Positions 38,197 to 47,986 are shown, counted from the stretch's first letter. The stretch: DNA of 64,000 nt from Pseudomonas prosekii (GCF_900105155.1 NZ_LT629762.1:4058501-4122500), one strand, 5' to 3'. Numbers and translations are program-made. Notes: generated from the letters alone by a model not told the origin.

Positions 38197-39090
38197 ATGG
38201 ATCGCTGGACTGAATATGAACTGTTTGTGACGATCACAGAGCTAGGCAGTTTGAGCAAAGCAGCAGAGGCGTTGGGCCTGTCCAATGCCGCTGCTAGCCG
38301 TCACTTGGCTGCGCTGGAGGATCGCCTTGGGGCTAGGTTAATAGAGCGCAGTACTCGTCGACTGTTTGTGACAGAGGTAGGAAAGGACTTCTACATTAAC
38401 TCCAAGGCCGCGCTACAGACGATGCAAGGCGCCACAGACGCAGTCTCCGCGACCAAAAGCCACCCAATGGGTGTGTTACGCATCACCGCCTCTTTATCGC
38501 TGTGTTTGCAGCATATATTGCCCCTGCTGCCAAAATTCAATCAGCAGTACCCCGATGTTCGCTTGGACATCGTTGCTGAAAATCGCTACTACGACATCAT
38601 TGACGACAACATAGATGTGGCGCTTCGGACTCGTGAAAGTGAACCTGATACAAGCTTGGTGGTTCGACGCTTGACCGACACTCGCCGCATGCTAGCCGCA
38701 TCGCCTGATTATTTGAGCCGTTATGGCTCGCCAAAACACCCTAAGGCTTTGGCTGACCATCAACTCCTGCTTTACACCTACGCCACCGCCCCTTATGAAA
38801 TGTTTTTTCAGCGAGATGAGGAGTCGATCACGATCTCCACAAAGGCGTCGCTTGAGTCCAACGACGGTCAGCTCTTGCGGGCCGCAGCACTGCAGGGCTT
38901 AGGGATTCTTGCCCAACCCACGTATGTGATATACGACGATATTGTCGCGGGACGATTAATTCCAGTTTTAACCGATTGGAGCCTGCCCAGATTAGCAATC
39001 AACCTCGTTTATACGTCCAGGTTGCATCTTCCTGCGAAAACGCGTGCATTCATTGACTTCATCGTCAAAGAATTTCAGCATTTAGACTAA
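38197..39090 (+). CDS. LysR-family transcriptional regulator
   Basis: A 297-residue LysR-type regulator. The helix-turn-helix (LGSLSKAAEALGLSNAAASR; LAALEDRLGARLIERSTRR) is followed by the effector-binding domain of the CrgA/DsdC-like class. The ATG at 38197 is preferred to 38167 because family similarity starts at MDRWTEYELF. The divergent SnoaL-like gene is the likely target. Codon 3 onward is typical of regulators of aromatic or quinone stress genes, but the effector is unknown. Confidence 0.87.
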   Translation: MDRWTEYELFVTITELGSLSKAAEALGLSNAAASRHLAALEDRLGARLIERSTRRLFVTEVGKDFYINSKAALQTMQGATDAVSATKSHPMGVLRITASLSLCLQHILPLLPKFNQQYPDVRLDIVAENRYYDIIDDNIDVALRTRESEPDTSLVVRRLTDTRRMLAASPDYLSRYGSPKHPKALADHQLLLYTYATAPYEMFFQRDEESITISTKASLESNDGQLLRAAALQGLGILAQPTYVIYDDIVAGRLIPVLTDWSLPRLAINLVYTSRLHLPAKTRAFIDFIVKEFQHLD

Positions 39091-39508
39091 CGCAATGTGA
39101 ATCTCCCTTGACGTCCGAGACACATCCAATGACTGCTATTGGCCGATTTCTGCCTGTCGCCATCGGCTGAAATCAACCCATAGCGGCCACTCGATCCCAA
39201 GGGGTTGCAGAATCCGATGACTAGTTCGTCGACCCTCGTTGCGGCGTTGTCCAGCAGTGTCGGTTGCTGAGGATTCAGCTTCGCTGGTCTCCAACGGCAG
39301 GCAACCCATACGCGACATCGAATGCGTTCTTCGCGCAGGGCAACTGGAATCGGCCTCACGCCAGCTTCGACGACCTCTTATCTATCTCGCCGATACGACT
39401 GGACAAAGTGCTGGGCTCATACAGCTAGACGGTCGTGCGCGATCCCTCGCCCTTACCGCGTGCGGCTGCCGGCCCTGACTCGGGCGCTGACTGAGATTGC
39501 ATCCGTGC
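39091..39508. repeat. Intergenic region with a Pseudomonas repeat
   Basis: About 39130-39200 carries a diverged two-armed repeat (CTATTGGCCGATTTCTGCC then CGGCTGAAATCAACCCATAG). The rest (39200-39508) is G+C-rich with no convincing gene. Confidence 0.45.
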
Positions 39509-40495
39509 CTATCTGCCGCTGCCGTCGCTGGGGCTTCCACCGCGGCCGCAGGGCGGACCATCCGCGGTATCGCCGTTCAACACCTCCAGGTAGCCCTCCT
39601 CGATATTCAGCCGCTCGACTAGAAAGTCGACGAAGGCACGCACTTTCGGGGACTGCACCTTACCGCGCGGGAACAGCGCATGCAGGTCGAGGTCCGTGCC
39701 ACGCCAGCCGGGGAGCACGCGCTGCACCAGACCCTGCTCGACGAACGCCCGCACAAAGACGTCACTGGTCAGCATCAGGCCTTCTCCATCCATCATCACA
39801 GTGCGAAGGGCGCTCGGATCGCTGGCGATCACGACGGGGTCGACCGGGACCTCGCGCAGCTTTCCGTTTCCATCGTCGAGGGTCCAGGCGAAGCCGTGGG
39901 CGCTTCGGTGATTGGTCTGCACGGTTGCCCGGTGGTGGATCAAGTCGTCGGGATGCAGCGGCTCGCCGAAACGCTCGATGTAACCGGGGGTGGCGTAGAT
40001 CGCGGTACGGAACACGGCGAGCTTGCGCGCCGCCAGGTTGGAATCCGCCAGCGTGCCCACGCGCATCGCCACGTCGATTTCGCCGGCGATGATGTCGACC
40101 TGGTCGTTGCTCAGCAGCAGTTCCACGCGAACGTCCGGATGGCGTGCGTGGAATTCGCTGAGTAAGGGCGCGACCCAAGTGTTGCCCACCGGATGAGATG
40201 CAGTGACGCGCAGCCAGCCTCGTGGCCCGCTCTGCAACTCACTGACGGCGCTCTCCGCCTCGTCTAGGTCGCGCGCAATGCGCTGGCAATGCGCGAAATA
40301 GATGTTGCCCGCCTCGGTCAAGCCGAGCTTACGGGTTGTGCGATGCAGTAGCTGCGCACCCAGTCGCTCTTCCAGCTCCTGCACCTTACGACTCACGGTC
40401 GCCTTGGGCATGTGCAGCGTGTTCGCGGCAGCCGTGAAGCTGCCCAACTCCACAACCTTGACGAATACCAAGGTGTCATTGAGATCTCGATTCAT
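39509..40495 (-). CDS. LysR-family regulator of the SDR cluster
   Basis: A 328-residue LysR regulator with helix-turn-helix LGSFTAAANTLHMPKATVSR and KVQELEERLGAQLLHRTTRK, then a CrgA-like effector domain. It is about 25 residues longer than usual because of a low-complexity Gly/Ser/Arg tail after ADGPPCG. It is divergent from the first short-chain dehydrogenase across 140 bases that contain a strong palindrome (40511-40530), so it should control the genes at 40636-43666. This block is visibly richer in G+C than its neighbours. Confidence 0.9.
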   Translation of the reverse strand: MNRDLNDTLVFVKVVELGSFTAAANTLHMPKATVSRKVQELEERLGAQLLHRTTRKLGLTEAGNIYFAHCQRIARDLDEAESAVSELQSGPRGWLRVTASHPVGNTWVAPLLSEFHARHPDVRVELLLSNDQVDIIAGEIDVAMRVGTLADSNLAARKLAVFRTAIYATPGYIERFGEPLHPDDLIHHRATVQTNHRSAHGFAWTLDDGNGKLREVPVDPVVIASDPSALRTVMMDGEGLMLTSDVFVRAFVEQGLVQRVLPGWRGTDLDLHALFPRGKVQSPKVRAFVDFLVERLNIEEGYLEVLNGDTADGPPCGRGGSPSDGSGR

Positions 40496-40510
40496 GGAGC
40501 ATCCTAGCGA

Positions 40511-40530
40511 TTATTCCATTGGTGGAACAA
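40511..40530. promoter_or_regulatory. Palindromic operator between LysR gene and SDR operon
   Basis: TTCCA-TTGG-TGGAA at 40514-40527, extended to nearly symmetrical ATT and AAT on the outside. A T-N11-A-type palindrome in a divergent LysR promoter is the expected binding site of the regulator at 39509-40495. Confidence 0.6.
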
Positions 40531-40635
40531 TTATTCACAAAAAAGCCGACTAATCGGCTGGCAGCGGCTGGACTAGATTGGTCTCAACAGCAAACGAAGG
40601 TCACTGCCTCCACCGCTGAAGCTAAGGATATGAAC

Positions 40636-41370
40636 ATGAACAGACTAACTGACAAGACCGCAGTAATCACTGGTGGCGCGACCGGCATCGGTCTCGCGGC
40701 GGCAAAGCGTTTCATCGAGGAAGGCGCCTTCGTCTTCATCTACGGCCGTCGGCAGGAAGCGCTCGACGCTGCCGTGGCCGAGCTTGGACCTAAGGCCCGC
40801 GCCATAACGGGCTCGGTCTCCGATGAGGCCGACCTAGACCGACTCTATGCGGCAGTGAAGGCCGAGCGCGGAACCCTCGACATCCTCTTCGCCAATGCCG
40901 GCACCGGCGGCCCACTCAAGCTGGGCGAGATCACCGCCGCCCATATCGACGAAACCTTCGAAACCAACGTGAAGGGCACCATCTTCACGGTCCAGAAGGC
41001 GCTGCCGCTGATGGGCGAAGGCGGTTCGATCATCCTGACCGGATCGAGCGCCGGCACCACGGGGGCTCCCGGATTCACCGCCTACAGCGCGAGCAAGGCG
41101 GCCGTGCGCAACTTCGCTAGGACCTGGGCGGAGGATCTGAAGGGCACCGGCATCCGGGTCAACGTGCTGTCGCCTGGCGCGACGGCAACCGAACTCGCGA
41201 AGGCGGCGCTCGGCGAGGAGGGCCAGAAGGCCTATGGCGCGATGACGCCCCTGCTGCGCATGGCCGAGCCCTCGGAAATCGCGGCGGCAGCGGTGTTTCT
41301 CGCCTCGTCGGACAGCAGCTTCATGACCGCGAGCGAAGTCGCTGTCGACGGCGGCCTGGCGCAACTCTGA
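40636..41370 (+). CDS. Short-chain dehydrogenase/reductase 1
   Basis: A 244-residue classical SDR. The NAD(P)-binding motif is TGGATGIGLAAAKRF, NAG is in LFANAGTGGPL, the catalytic Ser is in LTGSSAGTTG, and the YxxxK pair is in YSASKAAVRNF. The ATG at 40636 is chosen because AAGGA lies 7 bases upstream. The substrate is unknown. Close relatives in such LysR-SDR clusters reduce quinones or carbonyls. First gene of a same-direction series to 43666. Confidence 0.92.
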   Translation: MNRLTDKTAVITGGATGIGLAAAKRFIEEGAFVFIYGRRQEALDAAVAELGPKARAITGSVSDEADLDRLYAAVKAERGTLDILFANAGTGGPLKLGEITAAHIDETFETNVKGTIFTVQKALPLMGEGGSIILTGSSAGTTGAPGFTAYSASKAAVRNFARTWAEDLKGTGIRVNVLSPGATATELAKAALGEEGQKAYGAMTPLLRMAEPSEIAAAAVFLASSDSSFMTASEVAVDGGLAQL

Positions 41371-41452
41371 CCCACGACGCCTCGGCGCTCCGTTCGATGG
41401 TTCGGAGCACCGCAGGGTCTGCTCAATAACGAAAATCAGAAAGGGAAAATAG

Positions 41453-42220
41453 ATGAACAACCATAGTGCACAAAAATTGGCGGGGAAAATTGCGGTCGTG
41501 ACCGGTGGAAGCAGCGGGATTGGCCTGGCCACGGCCAAGCGCTTCCTTGAAGAAGGTGCGCACGTCGTGATCACTGGGCGAAGGGAGGACGAACTGAAAG
41601 AGGCGGCAGCGACCTTGAAGGGAAACGTTACGACGGTCGTGGGCGACGTGTCCCGCCTGGAAGATCTGGACCGGCTCTTTGCTGTCGTGAAAGAGAAGCA
41701 TGGTCACATCGATGTGCTTTTTGCCAACGCGGGCGCGGGTACGGTCGCGCCACTGGAGGCCGCTACCGAGGCTCATTTCGACCAGACCTTCGACGTGAAC
41801 GTCAAGGGCACCTTCTTCACGGTGCAGAAGGCCCTTCCGCTGTTCAAAGACGGCGGTTCGATCATCGTGACCTCTTCGGTCACCAACGTCCTGGGAACGG
41901 CTGGATTCAGCGCTTACGGCGCAAGCAAAGCGGCTGTGCGCAACTTCGTGCGTGCCTGGACGATGGAGCTGAAAGATCGCCAGATCCGCGTGAATTGCAT
42001 CAGTCCCGGGCCCACCGAGACGGGCGCTTTGCAAAAGACCGCAGGCCTTACCGCCGAGCAGGCCAAGGAAGCGGCCGCCCAGTACGCCTTGCAGATTCCC
42101 ATGGGTCGCTGGGGCAAGCCGGAGGAAATCGCGGCTGCCGTCGTATTCCTCGCCTCCGAGGAAAGTTCGTTCATCACGGGTATCGATCTTCCCGTCGATG
42201 GCGGCCTGGCGCAGGTCTGA
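41453..42220 (+). CDS. Short-chain dehydrogenase/reductase 2
   Basis: A 255-residue classical SDR, clearly paralogous to the gene before it. It has TGGSSGIGLATAKRFLEEGA for cofactor binding, LFANAGAGTVAPLEAATE, the catalytic Ser in VTSSVTNVLG and YGASKAAVRNF for the Tyr-Lys pair. It ends in the same D-G-G-L-A-Q tail as its neighbour. The tandem arrangement suggests duplication followed by divergence. RBS AAAGGG lies a few bases before the ATG. Confidence 0.92.
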   Translation: MNNHSAQKLAGKIAVVTGGSSGIGLATAKRFLEEGAHVVITGRREDELKEAAATLKGNVTTVVGDVSRLEDLDRLFAVVKEKHGHIDVLFANAGAGTVAPLEAATEAHFDQTFDVNVKGTFFTVQKALPLFKDGGSIIVTSSVTNVLGTAGFSAYGASKAAVRNFVRAWTMELKDRQIRVNCISPGPTETGALQKTAGLTAEQAKEAAAQYALQIPMGRWGKPEEIAAAVVFLASEESSFITGIDLPVDGGLAQV

Positions 42221-42313
42221 CCCCAATGCGGTCCCTTGGCTGACCACCCTAGCGGCAAGCCGTGAGGCCGTGCTTATTCAAGCAGGATCCAACCCAACTC
42301 AGAGAAAACTCCT

Positions 42314-42913
42314 ATGACCTATTCAATTATCGGCTTCGGCCCTATCGGCCAGGCACTGGCCAAGGCGTTTGCCCGCAAGGGCATCGAAGTATCCGTGGCC
42401 ACCACGCGCGACCCGGAAAGCTTTGCTTCCGTCGCCGCTGCGATCGGTCCCACGATCCTTCCCAAAACACTGGCGGAAGCGGTCAAGGCTGACATCATCT
42501 TTTTGGCCGTCCGTTTCGACTCGCACCAGGATGTCGCCAACGCGCTGTCGACCTGGAAAGGCAAGACCATCGTCGATGTAACCAACACCCAAGTGCCCCC
42601 AGAGGAACTGGGAGGACAGCCTTCTTCCATGGTCGTTGCGCGGTCCTTCACGGGTGTCACGGTGGTCAAAGGCTTCAACCATCTGGGTGCATCCGTCCTC
42701 GCCCAGGATCCGGCCGTTCATGGCGGCAGGCGGGTCGTGTTCCTGGCCAGCGACGATGACGAGGCCGCGGCCGAGATCGGTGCGCTTGCAGAAAATCTCG
42801 GTTTCTCGCCGGTCCAACTTGGCAGGCTTTCCGAGGGCGGGCTGCTGGTCCACGCACGCGGAAATAGCTGGGGTCGACTGATCTTCAAGGACCTCGTCAC
42901 TTTCGCCGGTTGA
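42314..42913 (+). CDS. NADPH-dependent F420 reductase-like protein
   Basis: A 199-residue Rossmann protein of the NADP oxidoreductase/F420-dependent NADP reductase family. It starts MTYSIIGFGPIGQALAKAF with the GxGxxG-type dinucleotide motif. VVARSFTGVTVVKGFNHLGA and LASDDDEAAAEIGALAENLG are typical of the family. In bacteria without F420 these proteins probably use other flavins or act as ferric reductases. It is third in the LysR-controlled SDR cluster. Confidence 0.85.
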   Translation: MTYSIIGFGPIGQALAKAFARKGIEVSVATTRDPESFASVAAAIGPTILPKTLAEAVKADIIFLAVRFDSHQDVANALSTWKGKTIVDVTNTQVPPEELGGQPSSMVVARSFTGVTVVKGFNHLGASVLAQDPAVHGGRRVVFLASDDDEAAAEIGALAENLGFSPVQLGRLSEGGLLVHARGNSWGRLIFKDLVTFAG

Positions 42914-42995
42914 GCAGGACGTACCCAACGACAACAACACAACGAACGCGCTCGGGTCGAGCGCAAGTCGACTTGATCGACGCGGAGAAATCCCC

Positions 42996-43409
42996 ATGAA
43001 TACCGAGAAAAACGTCCAGACCGTGAAGGACTTCTTTGCGGCCATTGGCCGCGGCGACAAGGACGGTCTGCTGGCGCTGGTCGCCGAAGACATCGAGTGG
43101 ATCATCCCGGGCGAAGACTGGCCTCTGGCCGGTACGCGCCACGGTCACGCGGGGCTTGCGGATTTGCTCGCGACCGCATCCAGGTCGATGGAGACGTCCA
43201 CCGAGCCCCGGGAGTTCATCGCGCAGGGAGACCGGGTGCTGGTCGTCGGTTTCGCCAAGGGCAAGATCAAAGCCACCAACAAGACGTTCGAAGATGACTG
43301 GATCTTCGCCATCACGGTCCGCGACGGCAGACTGACGAAGATCCGCGAGTACATTGACACGCAGGCACTGGCGCGAGCCTCGCAGATCGACGCATCCGGG
43401 CTCACGTAG
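42996..43409 (+). CDS. SnoaL/ketosteroid-isomerase-like protein
   Basis: A 137-residue NTF2-fold protein (VQTVKDFFAAIGRGDKDGLL; DIEWIIPGEDWPLAGTRHGH; IREYIDTQALARA). It belongs to the SnoaL-like group commonly linked to short-chain dehydrogenases in detoxification or natural-product clusters. It has the same direction as the SDR genes and is separated by 82 bases. Its reaction, if any, is unknown. Confidence 0.83.
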   Translation: MNTEKNVQTVKDFFAAIGRGDKDGLLALVAEDIEWIIPGEDWPLAGTRHGHAGLADLLATASRSMETSTEPREFIAQGDRVLVVGFAKGKIKATNKTFEDDWIFAITVRDGRLTKIREYIDTQALARASQIDASGLT

Positions 43410-43465
43410 CAAAAACCGTCTGCGGCCCCTCGCCATTGGAATACCAAACCTTGAAGGAGACTCCC

Positions 43466-43666
43466 ATGTACGACCCATCCAAGGCCCAGTCGCTGCACCG
43501 GATCGACCCCGCCTCTGTCCGGAACGAGGTGGAGGCGGCCGGCTTCCTGCTGGACGCGGAAAGCAACATGCTCGCGAACAAGGATGATCCGCGATCAATC
43601 AAGGTGTTCGATCCCCCGATCAAGGGCGAGACCGATCGCTTCGTCTACCGGTTTGTGAAGCCGTGA
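43466..43666 (+). CDS. Methyltransferase C-terminal fragment, 66 residues
   Basis: The frame reads QSLHRIDPASVRNEVEAAGF and later RSIKVFDPPIKGETDRFVYR, matching the C-terminus of COG4798-type SAM-dependent methyltransferases. The SAM-binding domain is absent. It nonetheless has its own strong ribosome-binding site (AAGGAG, 6 bases before ATG) and a normal stop. It is probably a deletion remnant that gained a start by fusion to the upstream gene's leader, or a retained mini-protein. Last gene of the SDR cluster. Confidence 0.7.
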   Translation: MYDPSKAQSLHRIDPASVRNEVEAAGFLLDAESNMLANKDDPRSIKVFDPPIKGETDRFVYRFVKP

Positions 43667-43775
43667 CGGCTGCCAGCGGCCAAATGCGGTCGTTCACAGG
43701 TACCTACAGAATTAGAGGCGAGTCAGTGCCGGACAGTGGGGATTCTTCCCCAATCGCGCTCCTTAGTGTTGAAAG

Positions 43776-44714
43776 TCATGCGACTTGTGCTGAATCCTCC
43801 AGCTCTGCTTCACGCTTGGCAATAGCCACTTCCAACTCCGGGGAGCGCTTGGCCCATTGCTCGGCCGGCAGTGTTTTGGACCATTCTTTTATTTCCGGGG
43901 CGGTCAAGTCAGGCGGCGGAACCAGCTTGCGTTCTTGCAAATAAAAACCCAAGGGAGCACCTAAAAAAACAGTGAAGAAAACATCATTAATGGCAGATTT
44001 AAAGTCTCCCTTGGCAGCAGACTTCAATGCGTCAAACAAAATGCTAACGGTCCAGCTGATCAAGCCCTTTTTGCTGTTCTCTCCCTCGAAGTTGCACTTC
44101 GGAACGGCTTCAGGCCCAACCTCCATGTAGCTGCGCATGCACTCCCAGAGACACATGGCCGTTTCGCCGCCGCCGCAACTGAATCCCAAGCTGAAGTCTC
44201 GTTCCTTCTCCGGTGCATCTGGGTCGGGATTGCGAAAGCCTACGACCAATAGGCCTTGAGTAGTTTTACCGTGCTGACCGACGGAGTGCATTGCTACCGC
44301 TTGAGCAGTAACCTGCTCCCAAGGGACGATCCAGTAACGTCCGTCATTGAATGGCACGCAGACCTCGCGGCGCTGGCGGTTGAAGCGTACAGGTAGCGGC
44401 ACGGGCTTAGTCAGCCCATGTAAAAGGATCAATATCGGAATACCAACTAGCACCAACGACAATAGGGCTGTTCCCACCAGCCTCTCGCCATTTCGCTCTA
44501 TGTAGATCATGAGTAAACAGAGCATTATCACCGGCCACAGCACCATGACAGCAGAGCCAATGCTGTAGGAGCCAATATCAAGATATACCTCGTTCTTGCG
44601 CCAGATAGTATTGAGTACATCCTTGGGTGTTTGTCCGGTTGGAACGGCAAGTGGTGCTAGGTAGTCCTCCCGCGAGAGCTCACCCCTGCGGCTGTTGGGC
44701 GAAGGTGAAGTCAT
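43776..44714 (-). CDS. DUF6708 membrane protein, probable T6SS immunity or accessory protein
   Basis: A 312-residue protein with two N-terminal helices (about residues 50-105) and a third hydrophobic stretch near 255-275, carrying a DUF6708-like domain (VRFNRQRREVCVPFNDGRYW). The ATG overlaps the stop of the VasX-like effector gene by four bases. A membrane protein encoded directly after a membrane-active T6SS effector is a natural candidate for its immunity factor. That role is inferred from position and topology, not from a recognised immunity family. Confidence 0.7.
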   Translation of the reverse strand: MTSPSPNSRRGELSREDYLAPLAVPTGQTPKDVLNTIWRKNEVYLDIGSYSIGSAVMVLWPVIMLCLLMIYIERNGERLVGTALLSLVLVGIPILILLHGLTKPVPLPVRFNRQRREVCVPFNDGRYWIVPWEQVTAQAVAMHSVGQHGKTTQGLLVVGFRNPDPDAPEKERDFSLGFSCGGGETAMCLWECMRSYMEVGPEAVPKCNFEGENSKKGLISWTVSILFDALKSAAKGDFKSAINDVFFTVFLGAPLGFYLQERKLVPPPDLTAPEIKEWSKTLPAEQWAKRSPELEVAIAKREAELEDSAQVA

Positions 44715-47700
44715 ACCTTTTCCTTGGGTGTCAAATAGCTTGAGTTCTGCTGAGGGCCTAATCGATGAACGATGGCCCGATCCAATTCAGGAGTCGGTTC
44801 GCCGGAACGTAAAGTGATGATTTCGCCGTCAGGGCTCAGCAGGCCGCCATTTGGCGATAGTGTATAGGCTACGCCTTTGGCGCCGCCGATGGTAGCGCCG
44901 ACACCCGCGAGCAGCGCCACCGGACTGAGGTAACACAGGCGTAAGGATAGTCGTGTGAGAGGTTGTGGGAAGCTTCCGCTCAGGCGCAGCCCCTGACCCG
45001 CATCTACCGGAATCCAGTTGCATTCGGTGGCATTCAGCCAAGTGGCTCCGAGGTCTGTCGGTGTTCCCCGGGTGCCAGTACCCAAACCGGCGGAAACAGG
45101 GGTTAGGTTGCCACTCATGGCCAAGTCGATTTGTGCTGCGCCGGGGGCTGCACCGGGTAGATCAATTGTCAGTTGGCAGATTCCATCCTGTGTAATCGTG
45201 TCTCCCAATGAACCACCGATACGCACTTCGCGCGTCTCCATAGCTAGACGGGGCTGGTAGAGCAGAATCATCAACTCGTTGATTTCATCTTGTTGGGCCT
45301 GAGGTGCGATGTCTTTGTTAGTTTTGGCCCGGCGATGGGACCAGCAGCAGTTGGCAAGGTAGCTTTGCAATGGGCTCGCTTGGCGGAACCAAGCGAACAG
45401 GTAAAGCCCCCCGAGCGCCACCAGCAACAGATTCAAGGGGCCCATGCCCAAGCGGAAGCGGCGTATTGCTATTGGAGTGCTGATTGTATTGGCTAGACGC
45501 AGGCTGGTAAGGCTAAGGCCTAGTAGTCCCTGCGCGAAGTACACTGCAACTTGGCCGGTCACGGCCACTTGCTTGAGTCTGAGCCAAGGATCGACATTCT
45601 CTTGAGCACTTTCGATCTGACTGTTCAATGAGTTCCATTCGTTGTACGCGGCAAACCCTGACAAGCCTCCCACAATCGCGCCGAATAGAGTTAGCGTCGG
45701 TGCAGTAAAGGAGAGCTGGCCTTTAGCTAAGCTAACCTCATTCATCCCCTTCCCTAAAATCATCCAATTCTGAATCACCGCCCCGAACGCTGCCCCTGCG
45801 TACAAATACGCTGACATGCTATCCGCATGCCGTTGCGCATCGCTGCCTTCCAGAGCAGCTGCCTGCCCGGCATAAGTGCCGGCGTTGAGAATGTTGACCA
45901 CCAGCGCCGCCAGCGGCAGTAGGCCACCCGAGGCTTTGATCGAGGGTGCGTTGACGATGCCGTTGACGCGACCGAGGCTGATAGCCTGAGCGGTGCTTCG
46001 GGTCCATTGGCCGAGGGCTTCAGCGTTCTTGCCGACCAAGCGCCAGACCTTGATACCGTTCTCTACGCCCTGCACAAGGCGGGTGTTATCGCCGAGGCGG
46101 ATGACCAGGAATAATCCCATTGCCATCGCCGTGCCTTTGCTTGCATGAATCAAAGACGCGCCGAGGCGGGTCATAGTCGCCGTCCAGGCACCTTCCAGAT
46201 TGCTCGTTAACCGCTCGATATTGCGCAGGGTGTCCGCGTCCAGAATCTTGAGCGCGGCTGCGCGGGAATCGGCAAGGTTTTCCAGACTGAGCGCCGTGAC
46301 CAGTTCGTTGAGGCGTGAAGTGTTGTTCACCGCCGCTTCGAGGCTCGGACTCCACGCCTGGAACACCAGACGCAGCAAGCCGGGGTCATCGCTGCTCACG
46401 TAATCGGCAAACTGTTTGGCGCCTTCGCTCCGGCTGCACTGAGCACTAAGGCAGGCGACCGTCAAACTTTCAAGCCAAGTGAGGTGTTCTTCGCTGCTCT
46501 GGTCGACAAACCAAGTACCACTGTCGTTGCGTGGCAGGTAGTTTTTGCGATCGGCGTACAGCAATTGATGGCGTTTTTCGACCTGTTTGAAGTGCTGCGG
46601 CGCTTCCTGATCCAGCCAATGGTCCATGCTCGCCAAGTCGATGTATTCACCAACCTTGGTTCCGCCGCCACCTTCCAGATTGCTGACTTTTTCCTGGCGA
46701 TAATCCCGCACAACCTGTTGCGCTTCCTGATGCAATTCGCTTGGGATGAAGCTGCGCACCTTGTTCAGTACGGCTTCTTCTCGGGATCGAACCTCTGCCA
46801 ACAGGCCATCCGCTTGGGCATGCCCATACTGTCGGCCGCGTTGTTGGTTGATGCGTGTTTCTTCCAGCATCAGAGTGTTCAGCTGCTTCTGACTGTCGAT
46901 CAGGGTGTCGCCCTGTTCCGGTGTCAGTTGCAGATTGTGTTCGCGATACCGGTAGTTGAGCAGGTTGGCAACTTCGCCACCGTCTTCGGTGACCATGTTG
47001 CGGATAAAGCTGCCGATGGTCTGGCGCAAGCTATTGTCGGCTACCCACTCTTCGTGTTCTGCCTCGACCTTGTTCTGTTCGTGGTCGATATCCCGCAACA
47101 CCCCCAGATCATCATCCAGCGCAGCAAACACCGCATATAGCAGAGCCGACTCGCTCTTGGCTTTGTCCAGCCAGACTTGCGTAGGTGCCAGTTCCCAAGG
47201 AGTAGCGCTCCAAGTCCCAGGCTCGACCACGGCCTCGCCCGGTGGTTGCGTGCCGGCCGCCTGTTCGCGTTCGCGCAGAGATTCCGAGCTGGCGGAGTAG
47301 GCTTTGATGTTGTCTTGAGTGGGCGAGGCTTGCGCCGTTTTGCGTTGTTCTTTCACGCCTTCGCGGTCAGTCGCACCGTTCTTCTGATGTTCATATGCGA
47401 GAGTTTTTTCGCGCACTTTCGGCATGAGTTCGGCCACCAGTGTCGGGGCTTTTTCGAGCGGCGGGCAGTGTTTGGCCGACAGGCGTTTGGCGACGTCAGT
47501 GAGGGCGATCTGACGCATACGCTTGCGTCGTTCACCGTTCTTTTTCAGGCGCTCGCAGACGTCTTTGCCCAATGGCACTTCGCTGTAGAGCATCCACGCG
47601 TCGGTGCTTTTGTTCAACGCGATTCCGGCGTTTTCACCGGTCGTCAGAGCAGAGTGGGGTTGCGTCAGCGGTTGTTCAACCAGCAAACCATCAGACGCGA

Positions 47701-47986
47701 CGGCGTAGCGTTTGAGTGGTCCTTCGGCATGCCATAGATAGACGTAACCCGCGCGCAAGCGGCGCAAGGCCATCGGGTGGCTTTTGGTCGGGCTGGAAGG
47801 CGCGAAATCGGCGTGTTCAGCGGCCTGTTCGGCCATTGCGTAGCGGCTGGGAACCACGAATATTTCGGGTTGGCGCGCAGGGCAGGTAGTAGCCGGGCTG
47901 GACAACTCTTCGTCGCCGAACTGGCATTGCGCTGCCTGATCGGCAGCGGCCAGGTTGCGGTTTTTATCGAGTGGTGCGGTGGTCAT
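44711..47986 (-). CDS. VasX/BTH_I2691-type T6SS effector
   Basis: A 1091-residue protein. The N-terminal domain matches the VasX/BTH_I2691 family (CPARQPEIFVVPSRYAM; LRRLRAGYVYLWHAEG). A long central helical region (about 150-620) is followed by several membrane helices (about 700-900; LPLAALVVNILNAGTYAG; LLLVALGGLYLFAWF). Such proteins are delivered by VgrG and permeabilise target membranes. ATGA overlaps join it to the DUF4123 adaptor before it and the DUF6708 gene after it. Confidence 0.88.
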   Translation of the reverse strand: MTTAPLDKNRNLAAADQAAQCQFGDEELSSPATTCPARQPEIFVVPSRYAMAEQAAEHADFAPSSPTKSHPMALRRLRAGYVYLWHAEGPLKRYAVASDGLLVEQPLTQPHSALTTGENAGIALNKSTDAWMLYSEVPLGKDVCERLKKNGERRKRMRQIALTDVAKRLSAKHCPPLEKAPTLVAELMPKVREKTLAYEHQKNGATDREGVKEQRKTAQASPTQDNIKAYSASSESLREREQAAGTQPPGEAVVEPGTWSATPWELAPTQVWLDKAKSESALLYAVFAALDDDLGVLRDIDHEQNKVEAEHEEWVADNSLRQTIGSFIRNMVTEDGGEVANLLNYRYREHNLQLTPEQGDTLIDSQKQLNTLMLEETRINQQRGRQYGHAQADGLLAEVRSREEAVLNKVRSFIPSELHQEAQQVVRDYRQEKVSNLEGGGGTKVGEYIDLASMDHWLDQEAPQHFKQVEKRHQLLYADRKNYLPRNDSGTWFVDQSSEEHLTWLESLTVACLSAQCSRSEGAKQFADYVSSDDPGLLRLVFQAWSPSLEAAVNNTSRLNELVTALSLENLADSRAAALKILDADTLRNIERLTSNLEGAWTATMTRLGASLIHASKGTAMAMGLFLVIRLGDNTRLVQGVENGIKVWRLVGKNAEALGQWTRSTAQAISLGRVNGIVNAPSIKASGGLLPLAALVVNILNAGTYAGQAAALEGSDAQRHADSMSAYLYAGAAFGAVIQNWMILGKGMNEVSLAKGQLSFTAPTLTLFGAIVGGLSGFAAYNEWNSLNSQIESAQENVDPWLRLKQVAVTGQVAVYFAQGLLGLSLTSLRLANTISTPIAIRRFRLGMGPLNLLLVALGGLYLFAWFRQASPLQSYLANCCWSHRRAKTNKDIAPQAQQDEINELMILLYQPRLAMETREVRIGGSLGDTITQDGICQLTIDLPGAAPGAAQIDLAMSGNLTPVSAGLGTGTRGTPTDLGATWLNATECNWIPVDAGQGLRLSGSFPQPLTRLSLRLCYLSPVALLAGVGATIGGAKGVAYTLSPNGGLLSPDGEIITLRSGEPTPELDRAIVHRLGPQQNSSYLTPKEKV

